NCBI GenBank assembly: GCA_029891385.1
Contig: CM057228.1
Span: 59,837,783-59,901,782, forward strand
DNA: 64,000 bases
Source: Erythroxylum novogranatense
Taxonomy: Eukaryota > Streptophyta > Magnoliopsida > Malpighiales > Erythroxylaceae
Reading direction: 5' to 3'
In this document: piece after piece, positions 45,781 through 57,470 of the stretch
How positions within the stretch are numbered: the stretch's first letter is position 1
How the letters are laid out: every line of letters starts with the position of its first letter
Notes under the pieces: model-generated
Told to the model about the DNA's origin: nothing
What the model saw: the letters and a program-made list of their open reading frames with translations, nothing else
Database searches by the model: none
Made by a program: the position numbers and the translations under genes

Positions 45781-47006
45781 AGACCCTTATTCGTCCCATC
45801 AAGCAATAGTAGAAGGAAGAACAAAACAAGCAACAGCTGAGGGGGACGGCGTTAGCGCAAGCGTGGGCGTGAGCTACGTAGAGGGCTTGTGGCTTGTGGC
45901 TTGTGGCTCGCAGCTGAAGGGAGCTGGCGCTGGACAAAGGCGCAGGCGTGGATGCTGGCGATGGCTCTGAAGAGGAGAACAACACAAAGGAAGATACAAC
46001 ATTAAATTGTCCAATCATCAACAGTAGAGGACTTGGATAATGAACAATAAAATTGTGAGAAGCTGCGACAGTGAGAAGGAGCTAGGGGATTTCTGGTTTT
46101 TCGGCGGACAATAAAATGAAAACTGAAGGTATTTTTCTGAAAATATCTATGAAAGGCTAAACATCCCAATGCCAGTTCGGAGGTAAAATCGACACCGACA
46201 ACCCGAGTTAAGTATTATTTTAATTATTTTGTTGTTTCTTTCTCTCATTAGGAATTGATTGTGTTATCCTATTTTAATTGATTTGGGTTTTGTGTATGGA
46301 TAATCAGATTTTTGTTATTATTCGGTTATTTGTGTATGAACCCATCGGGTATTGTGAATTGATGATTTTAATGCGTTCATTGAATCGTTAATTTCAAACC
46401 CATTGCTAGAATTTCGATATAATCCATAATTGTTATGTTGAAATTCATGTGTAGCGACTGATGATTCGTAATCATTAGGGATAATATGACCTAGGTTAAA
46501 TGACCCGAGCGTATGTGGTTATTGCCTTGATTAATCGGTTTTCCTAGTTCATAATGCTATCGCCCAATTAAATCTAGAGATCGTATCCTAGGTTATTAGG
46601 TGGTTAGGTTTAATCAACGATAATATCTTGATTAAACAAAACCCTAAGGAAAAACTCGGGTTAATTTTTAATCCACGATTAATAATTTCTAGGAGAGGTT
46701 AAAGAACAATAAATTAATAAAATCTGCTTAGTCAGGGTGTAGGCCGAGATTGAACCGAAGAACCGGATCCCTACAGAATTCCCCACATTTATCATTTTAT
46801 TGCATGTTTTCTTTACTTTGTTTTTGTTAATTATTTTTGTTTTTATTTTTCTTTGAAAAATCCAAAACCCCCCATCAAGTGTAAACACCGATTAATTTCT
46901 TTTCATAAACTTTACACACACTCTTTGTGGGATCGACCTAGACTTGCCACTGCTACAGTAGTAGTCTAGTTATTTTAATTTTGATTAGCGTTACGACGCG
47001 AGGTCA
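45781..47006 (+). mobile_element. Left LTR of element D, 5' truncated
   Basis: It matches the LTR at 49744 from its base 412 onward (AGACCCTTATTCG) to the end, GAGGTCA. The missing part is at the junction with the SIRE-like LTR. Confidence 0.88.
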
Positions 47007-47011
47007 AATTT

Positions 47012-47029
47012 TGGCGCCGTTGTCGGGGA
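47012..47029 (+). promoter_or_regulatory. Primer-binding site of D, first interior
   Basis: TGGCGCCGTTGTCGGGGA lies five bases after the LTR. It is complementary, with one mismatch, to the 3' end of plant tRNA-Asp, the primer type seen in Athila/Tat elements. Confidence 0.88.
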
Positions 47030-47151
47030 GTGTGGTGTTTCAGTTTTTGTTTGTGATTTAATTGGTGTTTTGTATATATTTGTTCTTGATTAATTTCTTT
47101 TTTGTTATTTTGTGATCTTTTCATTTTTATTTCGTGTTAATAAAAATCGTT

Positions 47152-48132
47152 ATGGATGGAAGTAATTTCTTTTATAATTCATATTCTCAATCTTATAACA
47201 ATGTTTGGACTAATCACCCTAACTTTTGTTTTGGATGGGATAATCAACATAATTACTTCCATGATAGTTTACGGAGACTACAACAATTCTAAATGCAGAC
47301 GAAGCTTCCTATCACAACTCCGCCCATCTCGGAAGAGTTGATGTTACAATTGCAAGAGAATACTTTACAATTCCAGAAGGATGGAGGGCAATTTCCAAAA
47401 GACACATATTCTAGCGCCCAAGATCCGGAGAGCCAACATAATTCACTTGCATCTTTAGAAAAACTTGTTAATACTGTGGCTATTAACAATTTGCAATTTC
47501 AACAGGATATGCAACAGGAGATGCAAGAATTCCGACAAGAGACAAAAACTAGCCAACCTGGTTCAAATGCATCTTTAGAAGAATTGGTTAACACACTTGT
47601 TGCTAACACTTTGCAATTTCATCAGGAAACAAAAGCAAGCTATCAGAGGATGGAACACCTAATGGGTCAGATGGTAGCAAGCCTTAATCACCTAGAAGCA
47701 CAAAGCAAAGAGGAGCAGCTGTATCAACCCGAGGTGTACTCAATTGAAGTCTGTGCGGAAAATTTGCAAAGTGATGAGGAGCTTGAGAATTTTGAGGTCA
47801 ACCCTCAACGAATTATTTGTGTCGAAGAAGTGGAGAAGGAGCCAGAAGCCAAAAAGGATACATCTTTTAGCTCAGAGGTAAGTACTGAGTCTATGATTAT
47901 TTTTTAGACTAATTTTTTACCTTTACATTACAGATTGGAGGAGTTAAATGATGAAGAAAAAGGTGAAGAGACGTTTGAAATATTTCCAGAATGTATGGAC
48001 TCAGTTGGAATTGAGAAGCTGAGGATAGGGAAGGCGCTGAATAAGGATGATGATCAACTAAGACCCTATCCGGAACTACCTCACATAGAGGAGCTGCATG
48101 TGATACATGAAGATCACAATTTTGTGACGTGA
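47152..48132 (+). pseudogene. Gag-derived ORF of element D, first copy
   Basis: The start is the ATG at 47152 (MDGSNFFYNSYSQS), conserved in the second copy. A one-base deletion gives a stop at 47290-47292. Two further lost bases restore the frame, which is then open to a TAG at 47905-47907. Past that stop the same frame continues to 48130-48132. The protein is Gln- and Glu-rich with repeated LEELVN and LQFQQ phrases and predicted coiled-coil character. The part QETKASYQRMEHLMGQM resembles the C-terminal part of Athila/Tat gag proteins. The central gag and all pol domains are absent. Both copies share the internal TAG. Confidence 0.75.
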
Positions 48133-48176
48133 GGAGAAGAAGGAGTCAAGCCAGTGACCCTAAACAAAGACGCTTC

Positions 48177-48192
48177 TTGGGAGGCAACCCAA
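48177..48192 (+). other. Conserved hairpin after the ORF of D, copy 1
   Basis: TTGGG, loop AGGCAA, CCCAA, within CTTCTTGGGAGGCAACCCAA. A GGGAGGCAACCC phrase just after the coding part is a known mark of Athila/Tat-type gypsy elements. Its role is not known to me. Confidence 0.75.
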
Positions 48193-49728
48193 GGGAAGTA
48201 AATTTCTTTTCCTTTATATTTTCGCATTACTTTTTATTTGCATGCGTGTTTTCGAATTTGTTTGTTTTACTTGTTTTTAAGTTTTCAATCAAAATGAGAG
48301 AAAGAATAAAACAAATGAAACAAACATTTTCTCGTTTTCTATTGCTTCTGGGATTATATGATCATGAGTAGAGTGTGAATTGACTAGATAATTTCATAGC
48401 AACTTTAGCATGTACTTTTTCTCTTGTGATTGGCCGATATGCATTATCTTTAGAAGAGTAGTGACTAATGGTAGACAAAGCCAGTGAGATTTTGAGCCTT
48501 ATTTGACTGACACATCTATATCAGTCTCATTGCTTTTTGATAATGTGTGACCTTCATGACATGTATGTCCCGATTTTGCATTGAATTTCTATTCGAGACC
48601 ACATTTTATCACATGCGTTAACATGGATATGATTAGGCATTCTTTGTTTTTCATAAGCTACATTGGCCAAATGACCTACCCTATTAACATGATTTTTCCC
48701 TTGATAAACCCATTGAAGCTTTAACCTTTCTTTTTGTATAAACCATATTTTATGCTTTTAAACTTAACCAAATGGCCTACCTAAGTCATAAAGCTAGTGG
48801 AATATTTGTGATTGTTGAGGTTGTGGATGCACAAAATTCTAAGTGTGGGGGTGTATATATGTAAGGGCTGGTTATAATCTTGGGATGTTATTTTATGTCT
48901 TATCATTGAGATTCCCATATTGATGTAGTTTATTTTAATTTTTACAAGGAAAAAAGAAAAAAAAGAAAAAAAAGAGAAAGAAAAGAAATTGAAAAAAAAA
49001 GAAAAAAAACTGTTTAAAATAAATTTATCAAGGAAGAATTGCATTTGTGTTTAAAAGTTGTTTATGATTCATGCATCTTCCTAGTGTTGTAATGGTTGAG
49101 TTATTTGAGAATGTTGAAGATGAGGTAGAGATTTGCTTGAAAGGGTCAATTTTCTGATTTCATTGAGATAAATTTTAAGAGTGATTCCTTTAGATTGATA
49201 TATGCTTCATGTGGTTTGTGTGTGAGAGCTGAATGAGGTCGTGAGATGTAATTTTTGCATTCGTCATAACTGATGGTACTCAGTTTTTGATTGAGTGTTA
49301 CTTTGTTTCATTAGCTTTGACGACTTTCATGCAACTTAACCCAAATATACCTCACCTTACCCTTGCGCCCATTACAACCTTGAAAAGTCCTTTGATTAAT
49401 GATTTAGCATGTGACTATTAGTGGTGGAGAAATGAAATGATATGCAAAGTTATGGATTATCATGATCATGAATCGTATTGAGTGTACCTATTGATATATT
49501 TTAATTAAACACATTTTCTGAGTTTACCGTTAGATTGCTCAGTTTTTGAAGATATTGAATGTTGATTGATCATGAGTAAAAGCTTAGAATGTTGATTTCT
49601 TGCTATAATTTTTGAAAGTTATTCATCTTTGGTCATGATTATATTGTCTTGGAAAATATGGGAATTGAGTAAATGTTTCGGATCTTTGTGCTTAATTTGG
49701 ATGTTTTTCCCAAGGAAGGTCAAAAGCT
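48193..49728 (+). other. Long 3' non-coding region of D, copy 1
   Basis: About 1.5 kb holds no credible gene. An 80-codon frame (48129-48371) with a hydrophobic centre overlaps the hairpin and is present in both copies. It has no convincing start before its internal Met. A purine-only run (GAAAA type) lies at 48951-49012, and a polypurine-like tract at 48841-48852. Confidence 0.6.
48841..48852 (+). promoter_or_regulatory. Internal polypurine-like tract of D, copy 1
   Basis: AAGTGTGGGGGTG after TTCT is almost the same as the true tract at 49729-49743, but lies ~890 bases before the LTR. The second interior has it at the same place (59963-59975). Confidence 0.6.
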
Positions 49729-49743
49729 AAGTGTGGGGGTATT
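49729..49743 (+). promoter_or_regulatory. Polypurine tract of D, first interior
   Basis: AAGTGTGGGGGTATT lies directly before the LTR start TGATATGTGC, the usual Athila/Tat arrangement. Confidence 0.88.
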
Positions 49744-51074
49744 TGATATGTGCTTAATTGTTAATATTTTTAATTATTTTCACTTAGCGAATGTTGATAT
49801 AAAAATGATTAAAATACTCACTTTAATTCATATTTGTTTTTAGGTACAATTCGGGAGCAAATAATTTAAAGTGAGTCGAAAGCATGACATTTGGGTCATT
49901 TTCTGAAGATTTATTTTTGCTTGTCTTTATAGAAAAAAAATGAAGACAAGAAAAATGTAACAAAGAGGAAGCCACAAGCAAAAATGACAGTAGACCATGC
50001 GTTTTATAAAACGCAAATGGCGTCTGCGTTTGATGCAAACATTATGCATGAAACGCAGACGTTTGGTGAAGAGAGGAGCTGTGTTTTAGCAGAGCGCAGA
50101 CACACCAACACGCAGCGTTTTTGGAGACGCACAAAGCAAGGTTTTAAGTGATGTAGACCCTTATTCGTCCCATCAAGCAATAGTAGAAGGAAGAGAAAAA
50201 CAAGCAACAGCTGAGGGGGACGACGTTAGCGCAAGTATGGGCGTGAGCTACGCAGAGGGCTGGAGGCTTGCGGCTTGTGGTTCGCAGCTGAAGGGAGCTG
50301 GCGCTGGACAAAGGCGCAGGCGTGGATGCTAGCGCTGGCTCTGGAGAGGAGAACAACACAAAGGAAGATGCAACATTAAATTGTCCAATCATCAACATTA
50401 GAGGACTTGGACAGTGAACAGTAAAATTGTGAGAAGCTGCGGCATTGAGCAGGAGCTAGGGGATTTCTGGTTTTTCGGAGGACAATAAAATGAAAGCTGA
50501 AGGTATTTTTCTGAAAATACCTATGAAAGGCTAAACATCCCGATGTTGGTTCGGAGGTAAAAACGACACTGACAACCCGGGTTAAGTATTATTTTAATTA
50601 TTTTGTTGTTTCTTTCTCTCATTAGAAATTGATTGTGTTATCCTATTTTAATTGATTTGGGTTTTGTGTATGGATAATCGGATTTTTGTTATTATTCGGT
50701 TATTTGTGTATGAACCCATCGGGTATTGTGAATTGATGATTTTAATGCGTTCGTGGAATCATTAATTTCAAACCTATTACTAGAATTTCGATATAATCCG
50801 TAATTGTTATGTTGAAATTCATGTGTAGCGACTGATGATTCGTAATCATTAGGGATAACATGACCTAGGTTAAATGACCCGAGCGTATGTGGTTGTTGCC
50901 TTGATTAATCAGTTTTCCTAGTTCGTAATGCTATCGCCCAATTAAATCTAGAGATCGTATCCTACGTTGTTGGGTGGTTAGGTTTAATCAACGATCCTAT
51001 CTTGATTAAACAAAACCTAAGTGAAAAATCGGGTTAATTTTTAATACACGATTAATAATTTCTAGGAGAGGTTA

Positions 51075-54000
51075 TGTTTGGACCCGATCCGGGAACCGAA
51101 TCCCAATCGAAAAGTGGAAACGGATACGAAGAACGAGGCGAATAGCGAAATGCGGAAGTCAATAGCAAAAACGAACTCGAATCACAAAGCAAAAGAATCG
51201 AAAGCGAAGCAAATACTCGAATTGAAATGGAATAACGAAAGTATCGAAAGCGAATCGAAATCAAATCAAACCAGAAGTAGCGAAGCGGATCGAATACAAA
51301 TCGAAAGCGGAAACAAACACTTATGCAAAGCGGATCCGACATCCGAGAACAATAACCGAAGAAAGCGATCGCGTTGGAAACCTAAAACTAATCCATACGA
51401 AAATCTGGTATAATTTTTTTCCTTATATTCATTTATCAAACTCATACAAAGTAATCTTATATCCTTTTTCTTGGGAATTCTTTTTCATGCCAAATCTCAA
51501 CTCTTAACCATATTCTTAAAATTTCGACAGCATAACGGTTGCCTTTGACCTAACCAAAAACCTGCAAGGGTTCAAAATACACTTCTAAAATTTCTAAACA
51601 AACATACAAACATCAAAATCCACCGGACCCTCCGTCCGGGATCTCAGCACACACAAACGCAAACTTAATTCTAAAACATTCTCATAACTGTAATTCAATA
51701 TACTGATCTCATAACTCAATCCCATTTCCAAATTCATACACAATTTCATATACAATTTCATTCTCTCATTCATTCATTCATAATCTTCATACATTCTGAA
51801 ATACATCATAATCACTTACTTAACGGCAATTCAAGTCATTTACAAAATATTCCAAATCTCAATTCACATAACAATACAAACGATGCAAAATCGGACCAAA
51901 CATCTTCACATTCTTTCATCCGATCTCCGGCTCGAAACCTGGAGATGGGGATGAAAGGAGGGTGAGCTCGGAAGCTCGTGGATAACACATTTATAAATTG
52001 AAAAATAAGCAGAAATCATTTTCATAAACTTTTTGCCAAAAGGCTTTTTTTTTTTCAATCTTTACAGCCTTTCAAACATTTTCTTCAAACCTTTCAATAT
52101 TTTTCAAACTTTTCATAATAAATTTCACTTTTCCATATCTCAATTTAAACATGAATGTAGCACACTGAACAAAATCAAAAACATGTAACATATCAAAATG
52201 GTTTGGTTCGGTCCGGAACAGAACGTACTGCACATTCCCGCATAGTGGTCATGTGCAGTCGTGAACAGAACGTACTACACTTTCCCACATAGCGGTCCAG
52301 TGTAGCCGTGAAGGGAGTCCAAAATCGAAGCTCCGTGTCACTAGCGGGCAGCCTGAACAAGGCTATAAACGAATAGAGATAGTGCACTGACTCATTAGGG
52401 ACCTGACCAAACCCACTTAATCACATAATTCAAAACTGAAACTTTCGGATTGCCCGAAGGCACAAATCGAAAACTTGATTTTCATACTACATACATTCAC
52501 AGTTCTACATGATTCATACAATTCAATCAAATCAAGCAATTCCATAAATTCAACAATTTGCATAATTTATCAATGCACTCATAACATATGAATTTTCAGA
52601 AATTTCTATCGCTTTATCACATCATTTAAAACAATGAATTTAAGCTTGTAATAATTTTCCCAAAATCATTCGGAAACGAATAAAGTACGAAAATCTTTTC
52701 TTTCACTTTCTTGAATTTTCGAAAAGTCATATATAGCTTACAAATCAAAATATAAATATGCTACCCACCTCGAATTAATGCCCGAAACTTGATTTCAAGC
52801 TCCAATTGATCCTCGCTTCTTTCCTTCTTTCAATTAAAATGACCTAAGCTATAATCGTTCAAATTCCACATCATAATTTGCATAATTTTTAAAATTAACT
52901 ATAGGGAACCCAAATTTATCATTTTTCCAAGCTTTCTAAAACAAAAATTTCTAAAATCCCCAAATTCAAAATTTTACCTAAACCAATTCACTCAAATTCA
53001 ATCTCATAAATAACTTAATTTTCAAAATTGATGTCATAATTCATCAATTAACCACCAATTTCAAAAATCCCCAAATCTCAAAATTGGCCGAAACCAATTT
53101 ATCTAAATTCAAACTCATAAATCACAATTTTCTTTAAAATTAATTTCATATTTCGCAAACCCATATTATTTTCTATAATTCAACACCAATAATTCACAAA
53201 ATTAAGCCTAAATCTTAATTAATTTTCCATCCAAAATTAAACTTAACCTAAGGCATAAATATCAAAATCAACTTCATAAATCACAAACCCAAGTCCTTTT
53301 CCATGTTTCTCAACCAAAAATTCATCAAAAACTTGAAGTTGAAAATTTTCTCTTACCTCTTTCTCCTTCTATTTTTGGATTTCTTGGTTCCCAAAGCAAG
53401 CTTTCTTCATTTTCCATCCTTTTTCCTTGAAAACAACTCAAAACCTAAGCTTTAAGACCCAAAAATTTCAAAATCTAGCTTTCTCTCTCTTCTTCTCCCC
53501 ATGGCTGAAGCTCTCCACTCTTCTTCTTCTTATTTCCTTCTTCTTTTCACTCAAAGTCGGCTTCCCTCTAAAAAAAATCGACAGCCCACTTGTTATTTAA
53601 AGCCATGTCATTTAATTATAGTCAATTGACCAAAATGCCCCTCCATTCAAAGCTTAAAGTCATGCTTACTTGCGGGTTGATTCGTACTATCAATTTGAAG
53701 GAATTTGTCAAAACTTCCTTCTAGAGAAATGCTCCCCTATGTCTTAATTTCATAATTCCACAAGAATCATCCAATTCGGAGCACTACATCAAAAGTTATA
53801 CGCAAAACATTTCGGGTATATCCATATTCTAACACATTTTCCATGTACTATTGTTTCCATCCAGAAATTTACATTCTTAATCCCAGAATTGAAACTCGAT
53901 GTCCCCATAAAAATTTTAGCTCTATTTCTCTAGTTTAATTCAAATCAAGAATCGCCTCATTTCGATTCCCAGGTCAAAAGTTATGCTCAAAATACTCTCA

Positions 54001-55279
54001 GATATTCTTAATCCAAAAACTGCACACTAATCCGAAATTAAATTCGGAAATGTAAAATCTTAGGGGCAAAATTGACATTTCATTTCTTCATATGATTTGT
54101 AGCCCCTTGTCTTAACTTTATTTAGCCTCAAGAATCACTTCAATCGGATCTCTACAGATCCTGAATTTCTCAAAATACTGAACTATATTCGGAAAATTTC
54201 CCGACTCACTTTGATTAAATTAATCACTATTAATTTAATCTCATAAAATTACAAATTTCCCATGAGAATGTAGGGAATTGTCTTAGGAATCCAACGCCGT
54301 AAGAATCAACTCAATCGGATGTCGGATGAGAAAGATATAAGCAAAATAGTGAATAAAGGTCGGATTAGAGGAGGAAACTAACAAGGAAATCAAAACGGCA
54401 CCGTATAACAAGGGAAGGAAATAGCGTCGTATCAGCGGAAACACTCGCGCGTTGGGCGAGGCAAGGGCGAGCTCGCCCTAGCGATGCGTCGCCCTCGCGA
54501 CGGCGAGCTGAACGCTCGCCCTCGCTAAGGCGATGCGTCGCCCTAGCGATGGCGGCTGGACGCTCGCCATCGCTAGGGCGATATGTCGCCCTAGCGACGG
54601 GGATACTTCATTTTTCTTTTTTTTTTCACATGAAAAATCAGAAATTTTTAAAATTCATAACTCTTAATCCCGAACTCCAATTTTGACAAAATTGGTCTCT
54701 ATGGAAAGCTTAAAGGAAGCTCTTCAACTTCCATGGAGGACATAAAAATCAATTCGACTCCTAAGGGAGTCCATTTTGCGGTCAAAGATTCTGTCCTTTA
54801 ATATTCATGCTAAAACCTTAACAGAAACTTGTAAAAATCATAACTTATTATTCCTTGATCGAAAAATTCGATACTTTATACCAAAATAAAGATCAAATCA
54901 AATCTTTCAACTTTCATGAATAACTTCAAACTAAATTATCCTCTAACTAGGTAAATTTTCCAGTCAAAATTTCAACCATAATAAAAGTCAACTCTAACAC
55001 ACTTAAACTTTGACTGATCATAACTTTCACTCCCGATATCGAACAATTGCAAACTTTATGGCTACAGAAAGCTCTTAACATAATCTACAAGTTTTATGTA
55101 GATCATTTTCTCAAATTATGCCTAAATCAAAAGTCAACTCTCAAAGGCCAAAAAGTCAAACTTTCATATTTTCACATTTTCACACTTTCTCTTTTTAGTT
55201 CTTTCCATTTAACTTCATTTCAATCAACTCATCCTTTTTTGAATATTTCTTATTTTTACTTCAAAATCGGGGTACAACA
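51075..55279 (-). mobile_element. Left (3') LTR of element C
   Basis: It is 4205 bp from TGTTTGGACCCG to GGGGTACAACA. It is similar throughout to solo LTR B and to the right LTR. It contains the CCACCGGACCCTCCGTCCGG motif and a GC-rich palindromic array at 54440-54600. Confidence 0.92.
54440..54600. repeat. GC-rich palindromic array in LTR C
   Basis: Variants of CGCCCTAGCGATGCGTCGCC are repeated. A perfect palindrome with 12 bp arms, TCGCTAGGGCGA and TCGCCCTAGCGA, lies at about 54569-54596 around TATG. It occupies the same place as the array at 15165-15382 of B, but with a different core. Confidence 0.88.
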
Positions 55280-55310
55280 TTTCTCCCCCTCTTAAAAGAA
55301 TTTCGTCCTC
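55280..55310 (-). promoter_or_regulatory. Polypurine tract and pol tail of element C
   Basis: On the minus strand, TTCGAGGACGAAATTC is followed by TTTTAAGAGGGGGAGAAA and then the LTR start TGTTGTACCCC. The coded FEDEIL residues next to the tract identify the Tekay/Del type. Confidence 0.88.
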
Positions 55311-55910
55311 GAAATTCATACTTACTTAAACTCCAAGTAACTCATTCTTGCATAAATTTCTTTCTAAACAAAGATCATCAAGCACTTTCTTACTAATTTC
55401 TTTCCAAAACTCATAATCAATCACTTTTTTATCTAATTTACTCATCATACATATTCTCAATTTCTTCACAATTTTCACTTCCTTAAATCACATACCACTC
55501 ATATCATATCAAAACACTATATTCGTAACTCACTGTTTCTACACTTATGGACACAAATCAATGGTCCATTTCTTAAGAAATCCTAATATGGTTTAATCAT
55601 CGTTTAATCTGTCTCATTATGTCATCATTCTTTCATCTATATCAATTCATCACAATTTCTCAAGAAATTCTAATCTTAAGTTCCTCAACACATTCCGAAA
55701 ATCAATCATATTCTTAACACCCAAAACAAACAATCACTTTAATTGTTCAACTAAGTCATGACAAGTCATGCACATCAATTTCACATTCCTAAAGTCAGTC
55801 ATACTTCTTTTCGTCAAAATCAAACGATCACTTAGCACATCCTCACAAATTCGATTTTATCCTTACACACTCTTCTCAATCTTATATGCCCCGTTAAGAT
55901 CCTATTACTG
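55311..55910 (-). other. Residual interior of element C
   Basis: About 600 bases of AT-rich sequence contain no open frame of note and no recognisable gag or pol motif. Confidence 0.7.
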
Positions 55911-55923
55911 GGCTCTGATACCA
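55911..55923 (-). promoter_or_regulatory. Primer-binding site of element C
   Basis: The minus strand reads TGGTATCAGAGCC, complementary to initiator tRNA-Met, four bases from the right LTR. Confidence 0.93.
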
Positions 55924-57470
55924 TAAATGTTGGGACCCGATTCGGGAACCGGATCTCAACCGAAAAGCAGAAACGGATATGAAGAACGAGGCGAATAGCG
56001 AAATACGGAAGTCAATATCAAAAACGAACTCGAATCACAAAGCAAAAGAATTGAAAGTGAAGCAAATACTCGAATCGAAATGGAATAACGAAAGTATAGA
56101 AAGCGAATCGAAATCAAATCAAACCAAAAGTAGCGAAGCGGATCGAATACAAATCGAAAGCGGAAACAAACACTTATGCAAAGCGGGTCCGACATCCGAA
56201 AACAATAACCGAAGAAATCGATCGCGTTGGAAACCTAAAACTAATCCATACAAAAATCCGGTATAATTTTTTTCCCTTATATTCATTTATCAAACTCATA
56301 CAAAGTAATCTTATATCCTTTTTGTTGGGAATTCTTTTTCACGCCAAATCTCAACTCTTAACCATATTCTTAAAATTTCGGCAGCATAACGGCTGCCTTT
56401 GACCTAACCCAAAACCTGCAAGGGTTCAAAATACACTTCTAAAATTTCTAAACAAACATACAAACATCAAAATCCACCGGACCCTCCGTCCGGGATCTCA
56501 GCACACACAAACGCAAACCTAATTCTAAAACATTCTCATAACTGTAATTCAATATACTGATCTCATAACTCAATCCTATTTCCAAATTCACACACAATTT
56601 CATATACAATTTCATACTCTCATTCATTCATTCATAATCTTCATACATTCTGAAATACATCATAATCACTTACTTAACGGCAATTTAAGTCATTTACAAA
56701 ATATTCCAAATCTCAATTCACATAACAATACAAACGATGCAAAATCGGACCAAACATCTTCACATTCTTTCATCCGATCTTCTGCTCGAAACCTGGAGAT
56801 GGGGATGAAAGGGGGGTGAGCTCGGAAGCTCGTGGATAACACATTTATAAATTGAAAAATAAGCGGAAATCATTTTTCATAAACTTTTTGCGAAAAGGCT
56901 TATTTTTTTTCAAACTTTACAGCCTTTCAAACATTTTCTTCAAACCTTTCAATATTTTTCAAACTTTTCATAATAAATTTCACTTTTCCATATCTTAATT
57001 TAAACATGAATGCAGCACACTGAACAAAATCAAAAACACGTAACATATCAAAATGGTCTGGTTCGGTCCGGAATAGAACGTACTGCACATTCCCGCATAG
57101 CGGTCATATGCGACCATGAAACGAAACGTACTACACTTTCCGCATAGCGGTCCATTAGAAGCCGTGAAGGAGTCCATAATCGAGACTCCATGCCACTAGC
57201 GGGCAGCCTGAACAAGGCTATAAACGAATAGAGACAATGCACTGACTCACTAGGGACCTGACCAAACCCACTTAATCACATAATTCAAAACTGAAACTTT
57301 CGGATTGCCCGAAGGCACAAATCGAAAACTTGATTTTCATACTACATACATTCACAGTTCTACATGATTCATACAATTCAATCAAATTAAGCAATTCCAT
57401 AAATTCAACAATTTGCATAATTTATCAATGCACTCAAAACATATGAATTTTCAGAAATTTCTATCACTTT

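Noticed and set aside
47878..47933. Genuine spliced intron in element D
   Set aside because: The signals look right, but splicing would shift the frame into a stop, the length is very short for a plant intron, and the second copy lacks the acceptor.
48951..49012. Polypurine tract for priming
   Set aside because: The GAAAA run is long but not followed by an LTR start in either copy; it is a simple repeat.
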